Shown: positions 1 through 7,493 of the stretch, in pieces | Numbering within the stretch: the first letter of the stretch is position 1 | Layout of the letters: every line of letters starts with the position of its first letter | NCBI GenBank assembly: GCA_016784085.1 | Contig: JADHVH010000001.1 | Coordinates: 1-35,544 of the forward strand | Direction of reading: 5' to 3' | Source: Candidatus Pacearchaeota archaeon | GTDB lineage: Archaea > Nanobdellota > Nanobdellia > Pacearchaeales > GW2011-AR1 | Length of the DNA: 35,544 nt | Notes under the pieces: generated by a model | Databases searched by the model: none | What the model was told of the DNA's origin: nothing | The model's input: the letters and a program-made list of their open reading frames with translations, nothing else | Position numbers and translations under genes: made by a program

Positions 1-471
1 ATAAAAAAGAAATCTAATTTTTTGAAAGCAATTTCTAGTTGGATAATTCTCTCTATAATTGTTATTGCTGTTAGTGCCTATTTTGTTTTTGATTCTGCCT
101 GGATTGGACCTGCATTTTTAGGTTTAGGTATAATTAGTTTAATCTTTCTTGGATTTTTTAAAATTCCTCTTAAATCTGTTTATCCAGATATGATTTTTGG
201 AGCAATTGATAATGGAATTTTAATTTTTGCAGCAGTTCTTGGAGGAGCCTATGCTGGAATCGCAGGAGCTATTGTTGGTGGAGCTGCAGGAAATACTATT
301 ACTGATGGACTTGGAGGGTTATTTGAAGGTTATGTTGCTCAAAATCAAAGAAAATTTGAAATTGATAATTTAAGAACTCCTTTATCAACCATGCTTGGTA
401 AAGCTTCGGGGTGTTTATTCGGAGCAGGATTTGGCTTAATTATTGTCTGGGCAATTCGATTAATATTTTAA
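1..471 (+). CDS. Polytopic membrane protein, 5' end cut by window edge
   Basis: The reading frame is open to the left edge, so the true start is probably outside the window; a TTG at 22 is the only internal start near the edge. The visible protein (about 156 residues) has about four hydrophobic segments and Gly-rich stretches (GGAYAGIAG, GGAAGNTITDGLGG), followed by a conserved-looking RTPLSTMLGKASGC segment before the last helix. This resembles a family of archaeal integral membrane proteins with no assigned function that I recall only loosely. The next gene starts one base after its TAA, so the two are probably cotranscribed. No function is proposed. Confidence 0.7.
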   Translation: MKKKSNFLKAISSWIILSIIVIAVSAYFVFDSAWIGPAFLGLGIISLIFLGFFKIPLKSVYPDMIFGAIDNGILIFAAVLGGAYAGIAGAIVGGAAGNTITDGLGGLFEGYVAQNQRKFEIDNLRTPLSTMLGKASGCLFGAGFGLIIVWAIRLIF

Positions 472-472
472 A

Positions 473-787
473 ATGAACTTATTTACATTTACTATAGGAG
501 TAGTTCTAGGATTAATTATATTTGAAATATTTTCAGGAGAAAAAGAAGGAAGAATTGGATTATTTATTTTATTGTTAAAAACAAAACATCACTCCTACCA
601 TTTGCATCATTGGATGATTTCTCTTATTATTTTATTACTCTTAATTATTACTAATTGGAAAAATTATTTTGTTTATGGGTTCTTAATAGGATCAATTATT
701 CAAGGTTTGAAATATCATGATTTTTATAAGATCCTTGTTAAACAAAAGAGGAAGAAAAGAGTAAAGAAAACCCTTAAAAAGTATTAA
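473..787 (+). CDS. Small His-rich membrane protein
   Basis: This is a 104-residue protein with an N-terminal hydrophobic helix (about 1-18), two further hydrophobic segments (about 47-60 and 66-80) and a basic, lysine-rich C-terminus (KRKKRVKKTLKK). Between the helices is a striking cluster KHHSYHLHHW with five histidines, next to the membrane. The cluster could bind a metal or act in a membrane enzyme active site, but I do not recognise the family with confidence. It joins the upstream gene by TAA-A-ATG. The end of the gene contains the likely TATA box of the RNase P RNA. Confidence 0.75.
   Translation: MNLFTFTIGVVLGLIIFEIFSGEKEGRIGLFILLLKTKHHSYHLHHWMISLIILLLLIITNWKNYFVYGFLIGSIIQGLKYHDFYKILVKQKRKKRVKKTLKKY
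773..781 (+). promoter_or_regulatory. TATA-like box for RNase P RNA
   Basis: CTTAAAAAG is centred about 25 nt before the predicted 5' end of the RNase P RNA (802), the spacing seen at the other promoters here. It lies inside the last codons of the upstream gene. Confidence 0.5.
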
Positions 788-801
788 TTCTCCTTAATTT
801 T

Positions 802-1115
802 GTAAGTTGGGTAGTTAACTTCGGAATTCGGTTCTTAAGTGAACAGAAAATGAGAAATATCATTTTCGAATTCTGCGGAAGGTCCGCCCACTATAAAATG
901 TCACTTTTCGAAAGAATTGTTGTCGTGAGGCAAGGCTCTGTTACAGAAACGCCACAGTTACTTTAGAGCTATGAAACTTTGTGTGAAGCTAAGAAAAAGT
1001 AGATTTGATGAAACGAACATCCTGACAAGTGCAAGGCTTAGAGCTGCTTAGTTAAATGTTAACACGTTCGGTTCGAATACGACGAACGACAGAAGGTGGC
1101 CTATTCCCAACTTAC
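802..1115 (+). ncRNA. rnpB: RNase P RNA (archaeal type)
   Basis: This is the catalytic RNA of RNase P, which trims the 5' leaders of pre-tRNAs. The ends form a perfect 10-bp P1 helix: GTAAGTTGGG (802-811) pairs with CCCAACTTAC (1106-1115). The conserved 5' core GCGGAAGGTCCGCCCAC is at 875-891, an ACAGAAACGCC core element is near 941-952, and the 3' core ACAGAAGGTGGCCTA (P4 partner) is at 1089-1103. A further stem (CGTTCG 1065-1070 with CGAACG 1083-1088) is visible. Length, about 314 nt, is normal for archaea. The last four bases overlap the 3' end of the convergent membrane-protein gene. The ends are inferred from P1. Confidence 0.93.
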
Positions 1116-1792
1116 TTTTTCTTTTTAAAATTAATTTTTATAAGTTTTCTAAGTTTAGGTATAAAAAATAAAGGAATTATTATTAGTCCGGCCATGATAA
1201 TAAAAGAATAGGCCATATATTGAGGGTCATTTGAGGTGCTACTTTTGATTAACATTATAGATCCGATTGTTACAGGAATTGTGCCTATTAGTGAAGCTAA
1301 AGAATATTTCCAATAACCCATGTTTGAAATTCCCCCTAAAATACATACAAACTCAGGTGGGATTAAATAAAAAAATCTTAAGAGTATTATGTTTACAAAT
1401 GATTTTTTTTCTAAATCTAATTTTAATTTTTTTAATCTTGGTTTTTTTGAAACATAATCGTTTAGATAATCTTTTCCTAACCACCTTGCAATATAAAAAA
1501 GGATTGTAAATGAAATAATATGTCCAATAATTGAATAAATAAAAACTTCTAAAAAAGGAAAAATTGTTGCTCCAAAAAAAGTTAAAAAAGGTATTGGTAA
1601 AAAAGAAGATACAATAAAAAGAGAAATATAAATTAATAAAAAAAGTTTAGTATCTTTAAGAGGTTCTAAAAAAGCGCTAATTTCACCCCCAATTCCTAAA
1701 ATAGATTCTAAAATGGTTAAAATAATAAATAAAATAATTATTGTAATTAATATTTGAAATTTTAACTTATGTTTACTTTTTTCATCCTTCAT
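1112..1792 (-). CDS. VTT/DedA-like (TVP38/TMEM64) membrane protein
   Basis: The 226-residue integral membrane protein has five to six hydrophobic segments. It carries the VTT (SNARE-associated Golgi) signature: a proline-rich re-entrant segment (FLPIPFLTFFGATIF), a helix followed by FYIARWLGKDYL, a charged linker, then RFFYLIPPEFVCILGGISNMGYWKYSLASLIG, given here in pieces as RFFYLIPPEF and GGISNMGYWKYS. Bacterial and eukaryotic relatives act in membrane homeostasis and lipid scrambling or transport; the role here is unknown. The C-terminus is very basic (KINFKKKK). A TATA-like box 25 nt upstream of the ATG suggests a leaderless monocistronic mRNA. Its stop codon lies within the 3' end of the RNase P RNA on the opposite strand. 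Confidence 0.85.
   Translation of the reverse strand: MKDEKSKHKLKFQILITIIILFIILTILESILGIGGEISAFLEPLKDTKLFLLIYISLFIVSSFLPIPFLTFFGATIFPFLEVFIYSIIGHIISFTILFYIARWLGKDYLNDYVSKKPRLKKLKLDLEKKSFVNIILLRFFYLIPPEFVCILGGISNMGYWKYSLASLIGTIPVTIGSIMLIKSSTSNDPQYMAYSFIIMAGLIIIPLFFIPKLRKLIKINFKKKK
1116..1126 (+). terminator. T-rich terminator after RNase P RNA
   Basis: TTTTTCTTTTT follows directly after the closing strand of P1. Archaeal termination commonly uses T-runs. It lies within the convergent gene's C-terminal codons, which are Lys-rich on the other strand, so part of the T-richness is also coding. Confidence 0.5.
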
Positions 1793-1812
1793 TAAATGAA
1801 TTACAAAATAGC

Positions 1813-1822
1813 ATATTTAAAT
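1813..1822 (-). promoter_or_regulatory. TATA-like box for the VTT-family gene
   Basis: On the minus strand this reads ATTTAAATAT, centred about 25 nt before the ATG at 1792, so the transcript would be leaderless. Confidence 0.45.
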
Positions 1823-1857
1823 TATCCATAACCTTTTTTTCAACCATATTAACAACC

Positions 1858-1866
1858 TTTAAAAAA
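1858..1866 (+). promoter_or_regulatory. TATA-like box for tRNA-Phe
   Basis: TTTAAAAAA is centred about 28 nt upstream of the first base of the tRNA. Confidence 0.5.
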
Positions 1867-1889
1867 TGGAAAACATATGTTCTTTTAAT

Positions 1890-1961
1890 GGGAATGTAGC
1901 TCAGCGGGAGAGCACATGACTGAAGCTCATGGTGTCCGGGGTTCGACTCCCCGCATTCCCA
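1890..1961 (+). tRNA. tRNA-Phe (GAA)
   Basis: A complete cloverleaf is present. The acceptor stem is GGGAATG (1890-1896) with CATTCCC (1954-1960), and the discriminator base is A1961. The D arm is GCTC/GAGC. The anticodon stem is CATGA/TCATG with loop CTGAAGC, giving anticodon GAA (1922-1924) and hence Phe. The T arm is CGGGG/CCCCG with loop TTCGACT. There is no intron and no encoded CCA. The T-loop keeps T54 and T55, the positions acted on by pseudouridine enzymes and by TrmY, which is also encoded in this window. Confidence 0.97.
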
Positions 1962-1981
1962 CTTCTATTAATTTCAAAAAC

Positions 1982-1990
1982 TTTTATAAA
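1982..1990 (+). promoter_or_regulatory. TATA-like box for the gene at 2026
   Basis: TTTTATAAA lies about 40 nt before the ATG, so unlike most genes here this one should have a short leader. A purine-rich GAGG sits about 5 nt before the ATG and could act as a ribosome binding site. Confidence 0.45.
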
Positions 1991-2025
1991 GAGAGATTAA
2001 TTAAATAAATTATTAAAGAGGAAAA

Positions 2026-2292
2026 ATGATGGATAAAAAAGAGATTGGAATTGTAAGTTATGTTCTGGGAATTGTTAGTATAGTGCTAGCATTTTTTCAA
2101 CCATTTGCAGGATTAGTTTTAGGAATAATTGGTTTGGTGCAAGGTAAGAAATTAGGAAAATCAGCTGAAAAAGCTAAAAAATTAAACACTATTGGAATTG
2201 TTATTGCAATAATTATGTTGATTGTTTCAATTGTGGTTAGTATTTATCTTGCTCAACAAGGTGCATTTGGAGTAGGGAATATACCTTTATAA
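2026..2292 (+). CDS. Small two-helix membrane protein, DUF4190-like
   Basis: This 88-residue protein has two hydrophobic hairpins separated by a basic loop. The first, about 9-37, contains YVLGIVSIVLAF and GLVLGIIGLVQGKK; the loop is GKSAEKAKK; the second is about 54-76. The pattern 'VLGIVSIVLAF...GLVLGIIGLVQGKKL...LNTIGIVIAIIMLIVSIV' matches small DUF4190-type membrane proteins by eye, but their function is unknown. A GAGG site 5 nt before the ATG supports the start; a second ATG follows immediately. The next gene begins 4 nt after the stop, so the two may be cotranscribed. Confidence 0.75.
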   Translation: MMDKKEIGIVSYVLGIVSIVLAFFQPFAGLVLGIIGLVQGKKLGKSAEKAKKLNTIGIVIAIIMLIVSIVVSIYLAQQGAFGVGNIPL

Positions 2293-2296
2293 TAAG

Positions 2297-2875
2297 ATGA
2301 CAAACAAAAAAGCAGCAATGGAAATGAGTGTAGGAACAATTGTAACTGTTGTTCTTTTAATGACTGTTTTAATTATGGGTTTAGTTATGGTTAGAAATAT
2401 TTTTAGTAGTCAAAATGAAAATATTGATGCAATGGATGATGCTGTTAAAGATCAATTAAAAGATTTATTTGCAGAAGATGATGGGAAAAAAGTTGTTACT
2501 GTTCCTTCTACAAAAAGAGTAAAAATGGATATTGGTACCTCAAATACTGGATTTGGATTTTCAATTAGAAATGTTGGAGATCCAACTAGCCAAACAATTG
2601 ATCCAGATATTTTCGATTATGAAGTTTCTATTCCAGAGGGGGATTCTATCAGTTGTGGAATTCTATCTGAAGAAGCTATGAATCTAATTACTCTTGGAAA
2701 AAATAGGTATGGAATCCCTATCCCCCCTGGTGCACTTACGGAGGATGGATTTTTTGTTAGATATAATATTCCTGAAAATTTTCCTCCCTGCCACATTAGA
2801 TATCAAATAAGTATTTGGAAAAATGGAGTGATCTATGGTATTCCTACAGATATGGATGTTTTTATTGAAGGATAA
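2297..2875 (+). CDS. Prepilin-like secreted or anchored protein
   Basis: The 192-residue protein begins MTNKKA/AMEMS followed by one long hydrophobic helix (about 13-32). This is the layout of an archaeal class III (prepilin-type) signal, with a basic pair, a small residue at -1, and the helix kept after cleavage. The rest is a soluble extracellular-looking domain with two or three cysteines (SCGILS, PPCHIRY). It shares the N-terminal plan with the proteins at 19021, 28120, 33587, 34086 and 35015, but not their soluble domains. The family is not named. It follows the DUF4190-like gene by 4 nt. Confidence 0.7.
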   Translation: MTNKKAAMEMSVGTIVTVVLLMTVLIMGLVMVRNIFSSQNENIDAMDDAVKDQLKDLFAEDDGKKVVTVPSTKRVKMDIGTSNTGFGFSIRNVGDPTSQTIDPDIFDYEVSIPEGDSISCGILSEEAMNLITLGKNRYGIPIPPGALTEDGFFVRYNIPENFPPCHIRYQISIWKNGVIYGIPTDMDVFIEG

Positions 2876-2890
2876 TTACTTTAATTAGAT

Positions 2891-2898
2891 TTTTAAAT
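2891..2898 (+). promoter_or_regulatory. TATA-like box for cysS operon
   Basis: TTTTAAAT is centred 24 nt before the cysS ATG, which implies a leaderless mRNA for the cysS-RuBisCO operon. Confidence 0.5.
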
Positions 2899-2918
2899 TA
2901 TTTATTCTTAACATATTT

Positions 2919-4286
2919 ATGCAATTAAAATTATACAATACTTTAACTAGAAAAAAAGAAGTGTTCAGGCCTATTAAAAAAGGCCATGTTGGGATGTATT
3001 CTTGCGGGCCAACTGTTTATTGGTTTCAACATATTGGAAACCTTAGAACATATATTTCAAATGATGTTTTGAAAAGAGTTCTTGAATTTAATAATTACAA
3101 AGTAAAACATATTACAAATGTTACAGACGTGGGCCATTTAACTTCTGATGCAGATACTGGAGAAGATAAAATGGAAAGAGCTGCAAAAAAAGAAAAAAAG
3201 AATGCTTCAGAAATTGCTCAATTTTATTTTCAAACATTTCTTTCTGATTTTAAAAAATTAAATTTAATTGAACCTACTATTTGGTCCTGGGCTACAAAAC
3301 ATATTCAAGAACAAATTAAACTTATTCAAGAATTAGAAAAAAAAGGATATACTTATCAAACCAAAGATGGAATATATTTTGATAGTTCTAAACTAAAAGA
3401 TTATGGTAAACTTGCTAGATTGGATTTAACAAAAATTAAAGCTGGTAAAAGAATTGATATTGGTGAGAAAAAAAATAAAACAGATTTTGCATTGTGGAAG
3501 ATCTCTGATAAATCAGGTCAACGACAACAAGAATGGAAATCTCCATGGGGAAGGGGTTTTCCGGGATGGCATTTAGAATGTTCTGCAATGGCTTCAAAAT
3601 ATCTTGGAAAACAATTTGATCTTCATACAGGGGGGCAAGAACATATTCCTATTCATCACACAAATGAAATTGCTCAAAGTGAAACAGCTTTTGGAAAAAA
3701 ACCATGGGTAAAATATTGGGTTCATTTTGGGTGGCTTTTATCTAAAGGTGAAAAAGTTTCAAAATCCAAAGGGGGGCTTTATACAATCTCTGAACTTGAA
3801 AAAAAAGGATTTAATCCTCTTGCATTTAGATATTTATGTTTAACAACCCATTATAAAAAACCATTAAATTTTTCATTAGAAAATTTAGAGAAAGCTTCTG
3901 AAGCTTATAATCGATTAAAAAATATAATTTCTAAAATAAAAAATGATAAAAAAACAAATAAAAAATATTTAAAAGAATTTCAAGAAGCTATTAATGAGGA
4001 TCTAGAAATGTCTAAAGCTCTTCAAGCACTTTGGGGTTTAATACGAAATGAAAAATCAGAGGGAAAAATTAATGCTATTAAAGAAATGGATAAGGTTCTG
4101 GGATTAGATCTACTAAAAAAAGAAAAAGTTTCTGTTCCTAAAGAAATAAAACAACTTGCAGATCAACGTGAAAAATCTAGAAAAGAAAAAAAATGGAAGG
4201 AAGCAGATGAACTTAGAGATAAAATTTATAAGCTAGGATATATTCTTGAAGATAAGAATAAAGGATTTATAATAAAAAAGAGATGA
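2919..4286 (+). CDS. cysS: Cysteinyl-tRNA synthetase (class I)
   Basis: Charges tRNA-Cys with cysteine in the cytoplasm. The 455-residue length is usual for CysRS. Visible signatures are the zinc-site Cys in YSCGPTVY (C29), the HIGN nucleotide-binding motif (38-41), the WHLECSAM segment and HTGGQEHIPIHH (remaining zinc ligands and substrate pocket), and a KVSKSK form of the KMSKS loop (279-284). The C-terminal part is helical and Lys-rich (anticodon-binding region). It is first in the operon that continues with RuBisCO 4 nt after its stop. A direct functional link between CysRS and RuBisCO is not obvious. Confidence 0.97.
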   Translation: MQLKLYNTLTRKKEVFRPIKKGHVGMYSCGPTVYWFQHIGNLRTYISNDVLKRVLEFNNYKVKHITNVTDVGHLTSDADTGEDKMERAAKKEKKNASEIAQFYFQTFLSDFKKLNLIEPTIWSWATKHIQEQIKLIQELEKKGYTYQTKDGIYFDSSKLKDYGKLARLDLTKIKAGKRIDIGEKKNKTDFALWKISDKSGQRQQEWKSPWGRGFPGWHLECSAMASKYLGKQFDLHTGGQEHIPIHHTNEIAQSETAFGKKPWVKYWVHFGWLLSKGEKVSKSKGGLYTISELEKKGFNPLAFRYLCLTTHYKKPLNFSLENLEKASEAYNRLKNIISKIKNDKKTNKKYLKEFQEAINEDLEMSKALQALWGLIRNEKSEGKINAIKEMDKVLGLDLLKKEKVSVPKEIKQLADQREKSRKEKKWKEADELRDKIYKLGYILEDKNKGFIIKKR

Positions 4287-4290
4287 TAAA

Positions 4291-5565
4291 ATGGCAAATG
4301 TAAAAGCTTACGAAGGTTTTATTGATAAAAAATACAAACCTAAAAAAACAGATGTGATTGTTCAATATAGGGTTAAACCTTCTAAAGGATATACTTTTAG
4401 ACAAGTTGCAGAAATGACTGCTGGAGAAAGTTCTGTAGGTACTTGGACAGAAGTTTCAACAATGAAGCCTAAAATTCAAAAGTTGGCTCCAAAAGTATTT
4501 TACCTTGATAAAAAAAATTATAGAATTAGAATTGCTTATCCTCTTAAACTATTTGAATTAGGAAATCTGCCTGAAATTCTTTCAAGTATTGGTGGAAATA
4601 TTTATGGAATGAAAGCTGCCAAAGAATTATTCTGGGAAGATATTAATATTCCCAAAAAAATGTTGGAAAGTTTTAAAGGGCCTAGATTTGGAATGAAAGG
4701 TTTAAGAAAATATCTTGGAGTGTGGAGTAGGCCTCTTGTGGGAACAATTGTAAAGCCAAAAGTAGGATTAAATGAACATGAACATGCAATAGTTGCTTAT
4801 GATTCTTGGTTAGGGGGATGTGATGTTGTTAAAGATGATGAAAATTTAACAAGTCAGGATTTTAACCAATTTAAAAAAAGATTTTTATTGACCATTAAAA
4901 AATGTAAAGAAGCTGAAAAAAAGACTGGTGAAAAAAAAGTATATCTTGTTAACTGTACTGCAGAAACTCAAGAAATGATTAAAAGAATTAAATTTGTTGA
5001 AGCTCATGGCGGGAACTATATTATGTTGGATATTTTAACTCTTGGTTGGGCTGCATTACAAACAGCTAGAAATATTACTAAACTTCCTATACATGCTCAT
5101 AGGGCAGGACATGCTATGTTTGATAGAGATGCTAAATTTGGTATGAGTATGGAGGTTATTGCTCAATTTTCAAGGATGATTGGTGTTGATACTTTGCATA
5201 TTGGAACAGCTTATGGAAAAATGTCTGGTGGAAAAAAAGAGGTTCTACATATTGAAAAAGAAATAGAATCTCAATATACTAAAAAAACAAAAGAATATTT
5301 ATCTCAAAAATGGTGGAAAGTAAAACCTGTTTTTGCTGTTGCTTCAGGAGGAGTATATCCTCAATTAGTTCCAAAAATAATGAAGTTCATGAAAAAAGAT
5401 GTTGTTATCCAGGCTGGAGGAGGAGTTCATGGCCATCCTCATGGAAGTGTTGCAGGTGCAAAAGCAATGCGTCAAGCTGTAGATGCTTCCTTAAAAGGAG
5501 TTTCTCTTAAGAAATATTCTAAAGACCATAAAGAATTGGCAGAAGCTTTAGAAAAATGGGGTTAA
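4291..5565 (+). CDS. rbcL: Ribulose-1,5-bisphosphate carboxylase, form III
   Basis: RuBisCO large subunit of 424 residues, without a small-subunit gene nearby. In archaea, form III enzymes fix CO2 onto ribulose bisphosphate derived from AMP, salvaging nucleotides into 3-phosphoglycerate. All catalytic residues I checked are present. In the N-domain they are E46 and T51-W52 and N103 in GGNIYG. In the barrel they are K155 and K157 (VKPKVG), carbamylation Lys K181 with D183 and E184 (KDDEN), H270-R271 (IHAHR), H303 (HIGTA), loop-6 K310, S352 (SGG) and the GGG phosphate loop at 376-378. The C-terminus (KELAEALEKWG) closely resembles the Thermococcus form III enzyme. AMP phosphorylase and ribose-1,5-bisphosphate isomerase are not in the window. 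The exact subclass (III-a, III-b, II/III) needs a tree. Confidence 0.96.
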   Translation: MANVKAYEGFIDKKYKPKKTDVIVQYRVKPSKGYTFRQVAEMTAGESSVGTWTEVSTMKPKIQKLAPKVFYLDKKNYRIRIAYPLKLFELGNLPEILSSIGGNIYGMKAAKELFWEDINIPKKMLESFKGPRFGMKGLRKYLGVWSRPLVGTIVKPKVGLNEHEHAIVAYDSWLGGCDVVKDDENLTSQDFNQFKKRFLLTIKKCKEAEKKTGEKKVYLVNCTAETQEMIKRIKFVEAHGGNYIMLDILTLGWAALQTARNITKLPIHAHRAGHAMFDRDAKFGMSMEVIAQFSRMIGVDTLHIGTAYGKMSGGKKEVLHIEKEIESQYTKKTKEYLSQKWWKVKPVFAVASGGVYPQLVPKIMKFMKKDVVIQAGGGVHGHPHGSVAGAKAMRQAVDASLKGVSLKKYSKDHKELAEALEKWG

Positions 5566-5567
5566 AA

Positions 5568-5852
5568 ATGCCTAGAAAAAAGAAAAGAACAATAACTAGA
5601 CAAATTAGCAAAACTGCATTAGAATTTGAAAAAGAATTTATGCTTTCTCTTAAAACAGCTCTTATGGCTGCATTTGGTTTTTTAGTTGCTTTAAGTTGGA
5701 GGGATGTAATTACAAGTTATTTTGAATCTCTTTCTTTCTACAGTGGCCCATGGGGAAAACTTGTTGGGGCTTTGATTGTAACCTTTTTGGCCGCAATAGT
5801 AATTTTTATCTTAACCAAGACTATAAAAAGAGATAAGAAGAAAAAGAAATAG
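5568..5852 (+). CDS. Small membrane protein, DUF5654-like
   Basis: This protein has about 94 residues, a basic N-terminus (PRKKKRTITRQ), two hydrophobic segments (one around MAAFGFLVALSWRDVI, one around LVGALIVTFLAAIVIFIL) and a basic C-terminus. The layout and the FLVALSWRDVI segment fit the archaeal DUF5654 family, function unknown. I chose the ATG at 5568, two bases after the RuBisCO stop, because this matches the stop-start spacing of other junctions here. An in-frame ATG at 5556 would overlap the RuBisCO gene. Confidence 0.75.
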   Translation: MPRKKKRTITRQISKTALEFEKEFMLSLKTALMAAFGFLVALSWRDVITSYFESLSFYSGPWGKLVGALIVTFLAAIVIFILTKTIKRDKKKKK

Positions 5853-5853
5853 G

Positions 5854-6390
5854 ATGGAAGGGGACGAAATAAAGTTTGTTTTTAATAAATACAATAAAAA
5901 ATTTAAAGAGCTATATAAAAGAGAGAAAAGAAAGTTAAAGAAAATTTTACCTGGAACAGCTAAAACAGAACATATTGGGAGTAGTTCTGTAGATGGGCTT
6001 TCAGGGAAAGGAATTATTGATATTATTGTTTCTGTTCCAAAAAAAGAATTTGTAAAAACCAGAAAAAATCTTGAAAAAAACGGTTGGTGGTTTAGACCAA
6101 AGGCAAAACCTCAAAGAGATAGAAGGTTTTTAGAAAAAAGGTATAAATATAGAAAACTTATAAGGATTGTTCACCTACATTTAACATATCACAATAGTTT
6201 TGTTTGGAAAAGATTTATCTCCTTAAGAGATTATTTAAAAAAGAATAAAGCTGCTTGTAAAGAATATGAAAAAGTTAAAAAAAGAGCAGTCGCATATGCT
6301 AAGGGAGAAGGAAAAGATTATAGGGCATATAAAAATAAATTTATGAAAAAAATAGAAAAAGAAGCTCTAAAGGAGTTCAATAAAAAATGA
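5854..6390 (+). CDS. GrpB-like nucleotidyltransferase-fold protein (UPF0157)
   Basis: The 178-residue protein is in the GrpB/UPF0157 family, which has a nucleotidyltransferase fold. The signature HIGSSSVDGLSGKGIIDIIV (about 42-61) corresponds to the family's HIGSTAVPGLxxKPIIDI. The later HLHLTYHNSFVWKRFISLRDYL and the Lys/Tyr-rich C-terminal helix (AYAKGEGKDYRAYKNKF) also fit. The biochemical role of the family is not established. It starts one base after the previous TAG, and its stop overlaps the next gene's ATG (ATGA), so it is translated within the cysS operon. Confidence 0.85.
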   Translation: MEGDEIKFVFNKYNKKFKELYKREKRKLKKILPGTAKTEHIGSSSVDGLSGKGIIDIIVSVPKKEFVKTRKNLEKNGWWFRPKAKPQRDRRFLEKRYKYRKLIRIVHLHLTYHNSFVWKRFISLRDYLKKNKAACKEYEKVKKRAVAYAKGEGKDYRAYKNKFMKKIEKEALKEFNKK

Positions 6391-7190
6391 AATATAGAAA
6401 AACTATTTTTGCTAGTGTTTATACAAAAAATAAGTCGGGGAATTTTGAATATTTAATTTTAAAGAGAAAGCTTCATTGGAAGGGATGGGAATTTCCAAAA
6501 GGGGCTATTGAAGAAGGAGAAACGTCTTTAGAAACAGTAAAAAGAGAATTATCTGAAGAAACAGGATTAAAAATTTTAAAAATAAAAAAATTTAATGTTT
6601 CTGGAAAATATGAATATCCTCTAGCATATGAAAATAAAAAAGGTTTTAGGGGCCAAACCTATGAATCCCTTTATTTGATAGAATGTAAAAAGGTCAAAGT
6701 TAAAATAGATGAAAATGAACATTCAGATTATAGGTGGGTTAGTTATGTTGAATCTAATAAAAAATTAACTTGGCCAGATCAAAAAAAATGTTTAAAGATT
6801 GTTAATGATTATTTAATAGATTTAAAAAAAATTCATGCAAGAGAATATGTTACTTCTTCTAACAATCTTGTTTTAATTGGAAGAGATAGAAAAAATAATG
6901 AAAAACTTGTAAAATATTTTATTGGAAAAAAAAATACTATTATGCATACTTCTGCTTCTGGAAGTCCTTTTTGTATTCTTACAGATCAAGGTTCAAAAAA
7001 AGATTTAAAAGAAATGGCAATAGCTTGTGCAAAATATAGCCAAGATTGGAAAAATAATAAATCAGATGTTAAAGTTCATGTTTTTACTGGAAAAGATGTT
7101 TACAAAAGAAAAAATATGCCTGATGGAACTTTTGGCTTAAACAAATTTAAAACACTTAATATTAAAAGGAAGGAAATTCTAACTTTATAA
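6387..7190 (+). CDS. NUDIX hydrolase fused to NFACT-R-like domain
   Basis: The N-terminal half (about 1-145) is a NUDIX domain with a perfect NUDIX box: G39, E45, R53-E54, E57-E58, G60 (GX5EX7REUXEEXGU). Such enzymes hydrolyse nucleoside diphosphates linked to another group; the ELSEETGL and FPKGA context resembles Ap4A-hydrolase types. The C-terminal half (about 155-262) looks like an NFACT-R (DUF814) RNA-binding domain: LVLIGRDRKNNEKLV, then MHTSASGSPFCIL, then MAIACAKYSQDWK, then VHVFTGKDVYKRKNMPDGTF. NFACT-R normally sits at the end of the ribosome-quality-control protein RqcH/NEMF. The two are joined in one open frame with no frameshift sign. ATGA overlap with the upstream gene. Confidence 0.85.
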   Translation: MKYRKTIFASVYTKNKSGNFEYLILKRKLHWKGWEFPKGAIEEGETSLETVKRELSEETGLKILKIKKFNVSGKYEYPLAYENKKGFRGQTYESLYLIECKKVKVKIDENEHSDYRWVSYVESNKKLTWPDQKKCLKIVNDYLIDLKKIHAREYVTSSNNLVLIGRDRKNNEKLVKYFIGKKNTIMHTSASGSPFCILTDQGSKKDLKEMAIACAKYSQDWKNNKSDVKVHVFTGKDVYKRKNMPDGTFGLNKFKTLNIKRKEILTL

Positions 7191-7191
7191 A

Positions 7192-7437
7192 ATGCCATTC
7201 TCAACAACAATTCAATTAGGAAAACAAGGACTTACAAACAACTTTCTAGAAACTCTTAAAACACATTTCAAAAAACACCAAAATGTTAAAATTTCTGTAT
7301 TAAAAAATGCTGGCCACACAAAAGAACAAGCAAAAGAATATTCAGAAAAAATTCTTGAGGCTTTAGGAGTTAATTATACTGCAAGAATAATTGGGTTTAC
7401 TATTTCCTTAAAAAAATGGCGAAGAGCTATGAGATAG
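7192..7437 (+). CDS. YhbY-like (CRM domain) RNA-binding protein
   Basis: This 81-residue basic protein has the short CRM/YhbY layout: IQLGKQGLT near the N-terminus (family: IGKxGLT), then a helix, then VKISVLKNAG, a helix with EYSEKILEALG, and a final strand (RIIGFTISL). CRM domains bind structured RNA and YhbY is linked to the large ribosomal subunit. The GxxG-like element is GKQG (10-13). It is the last gene of the cysS operon, following the NUDIX/NFACT-R gene by one base, and immediately precedes the ribosomal-protein promoter. Function is inferred from the family. Confidence 0.7.
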   Translation: MPFSTTIQLGKQGLTNNFLETLKTHFKKHQNVKISVLKNAGHTKEQAKEYSEKILEALGVNYTARIIGFTISLKKWRRAMR

Positions 7438-7438
7438 C

Positions 7439-7446
7439 TTTATATA
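7439..7446 (+). promoter_or_regulatory. TATA-like box for S19e-L39e-L31e operon
   Basis: TTTATATA directly follows the stop of the YhbY-like gene. A start site about 25 nt downstream would fall near 7468. Confidence 0.5.
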
Positions 7447-7493
7447 CTCTTTTTTACCATTAAAAATAGGTTAAATGGCCTTGTGCCAATCTA

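Noticed and set aside
5310..5510. Reading frame of 66 codons inside RuBisCO
   Set aside because: It lies in another frame of a clearly real gene and its Cys/Ser-rich translation has no family likeness.
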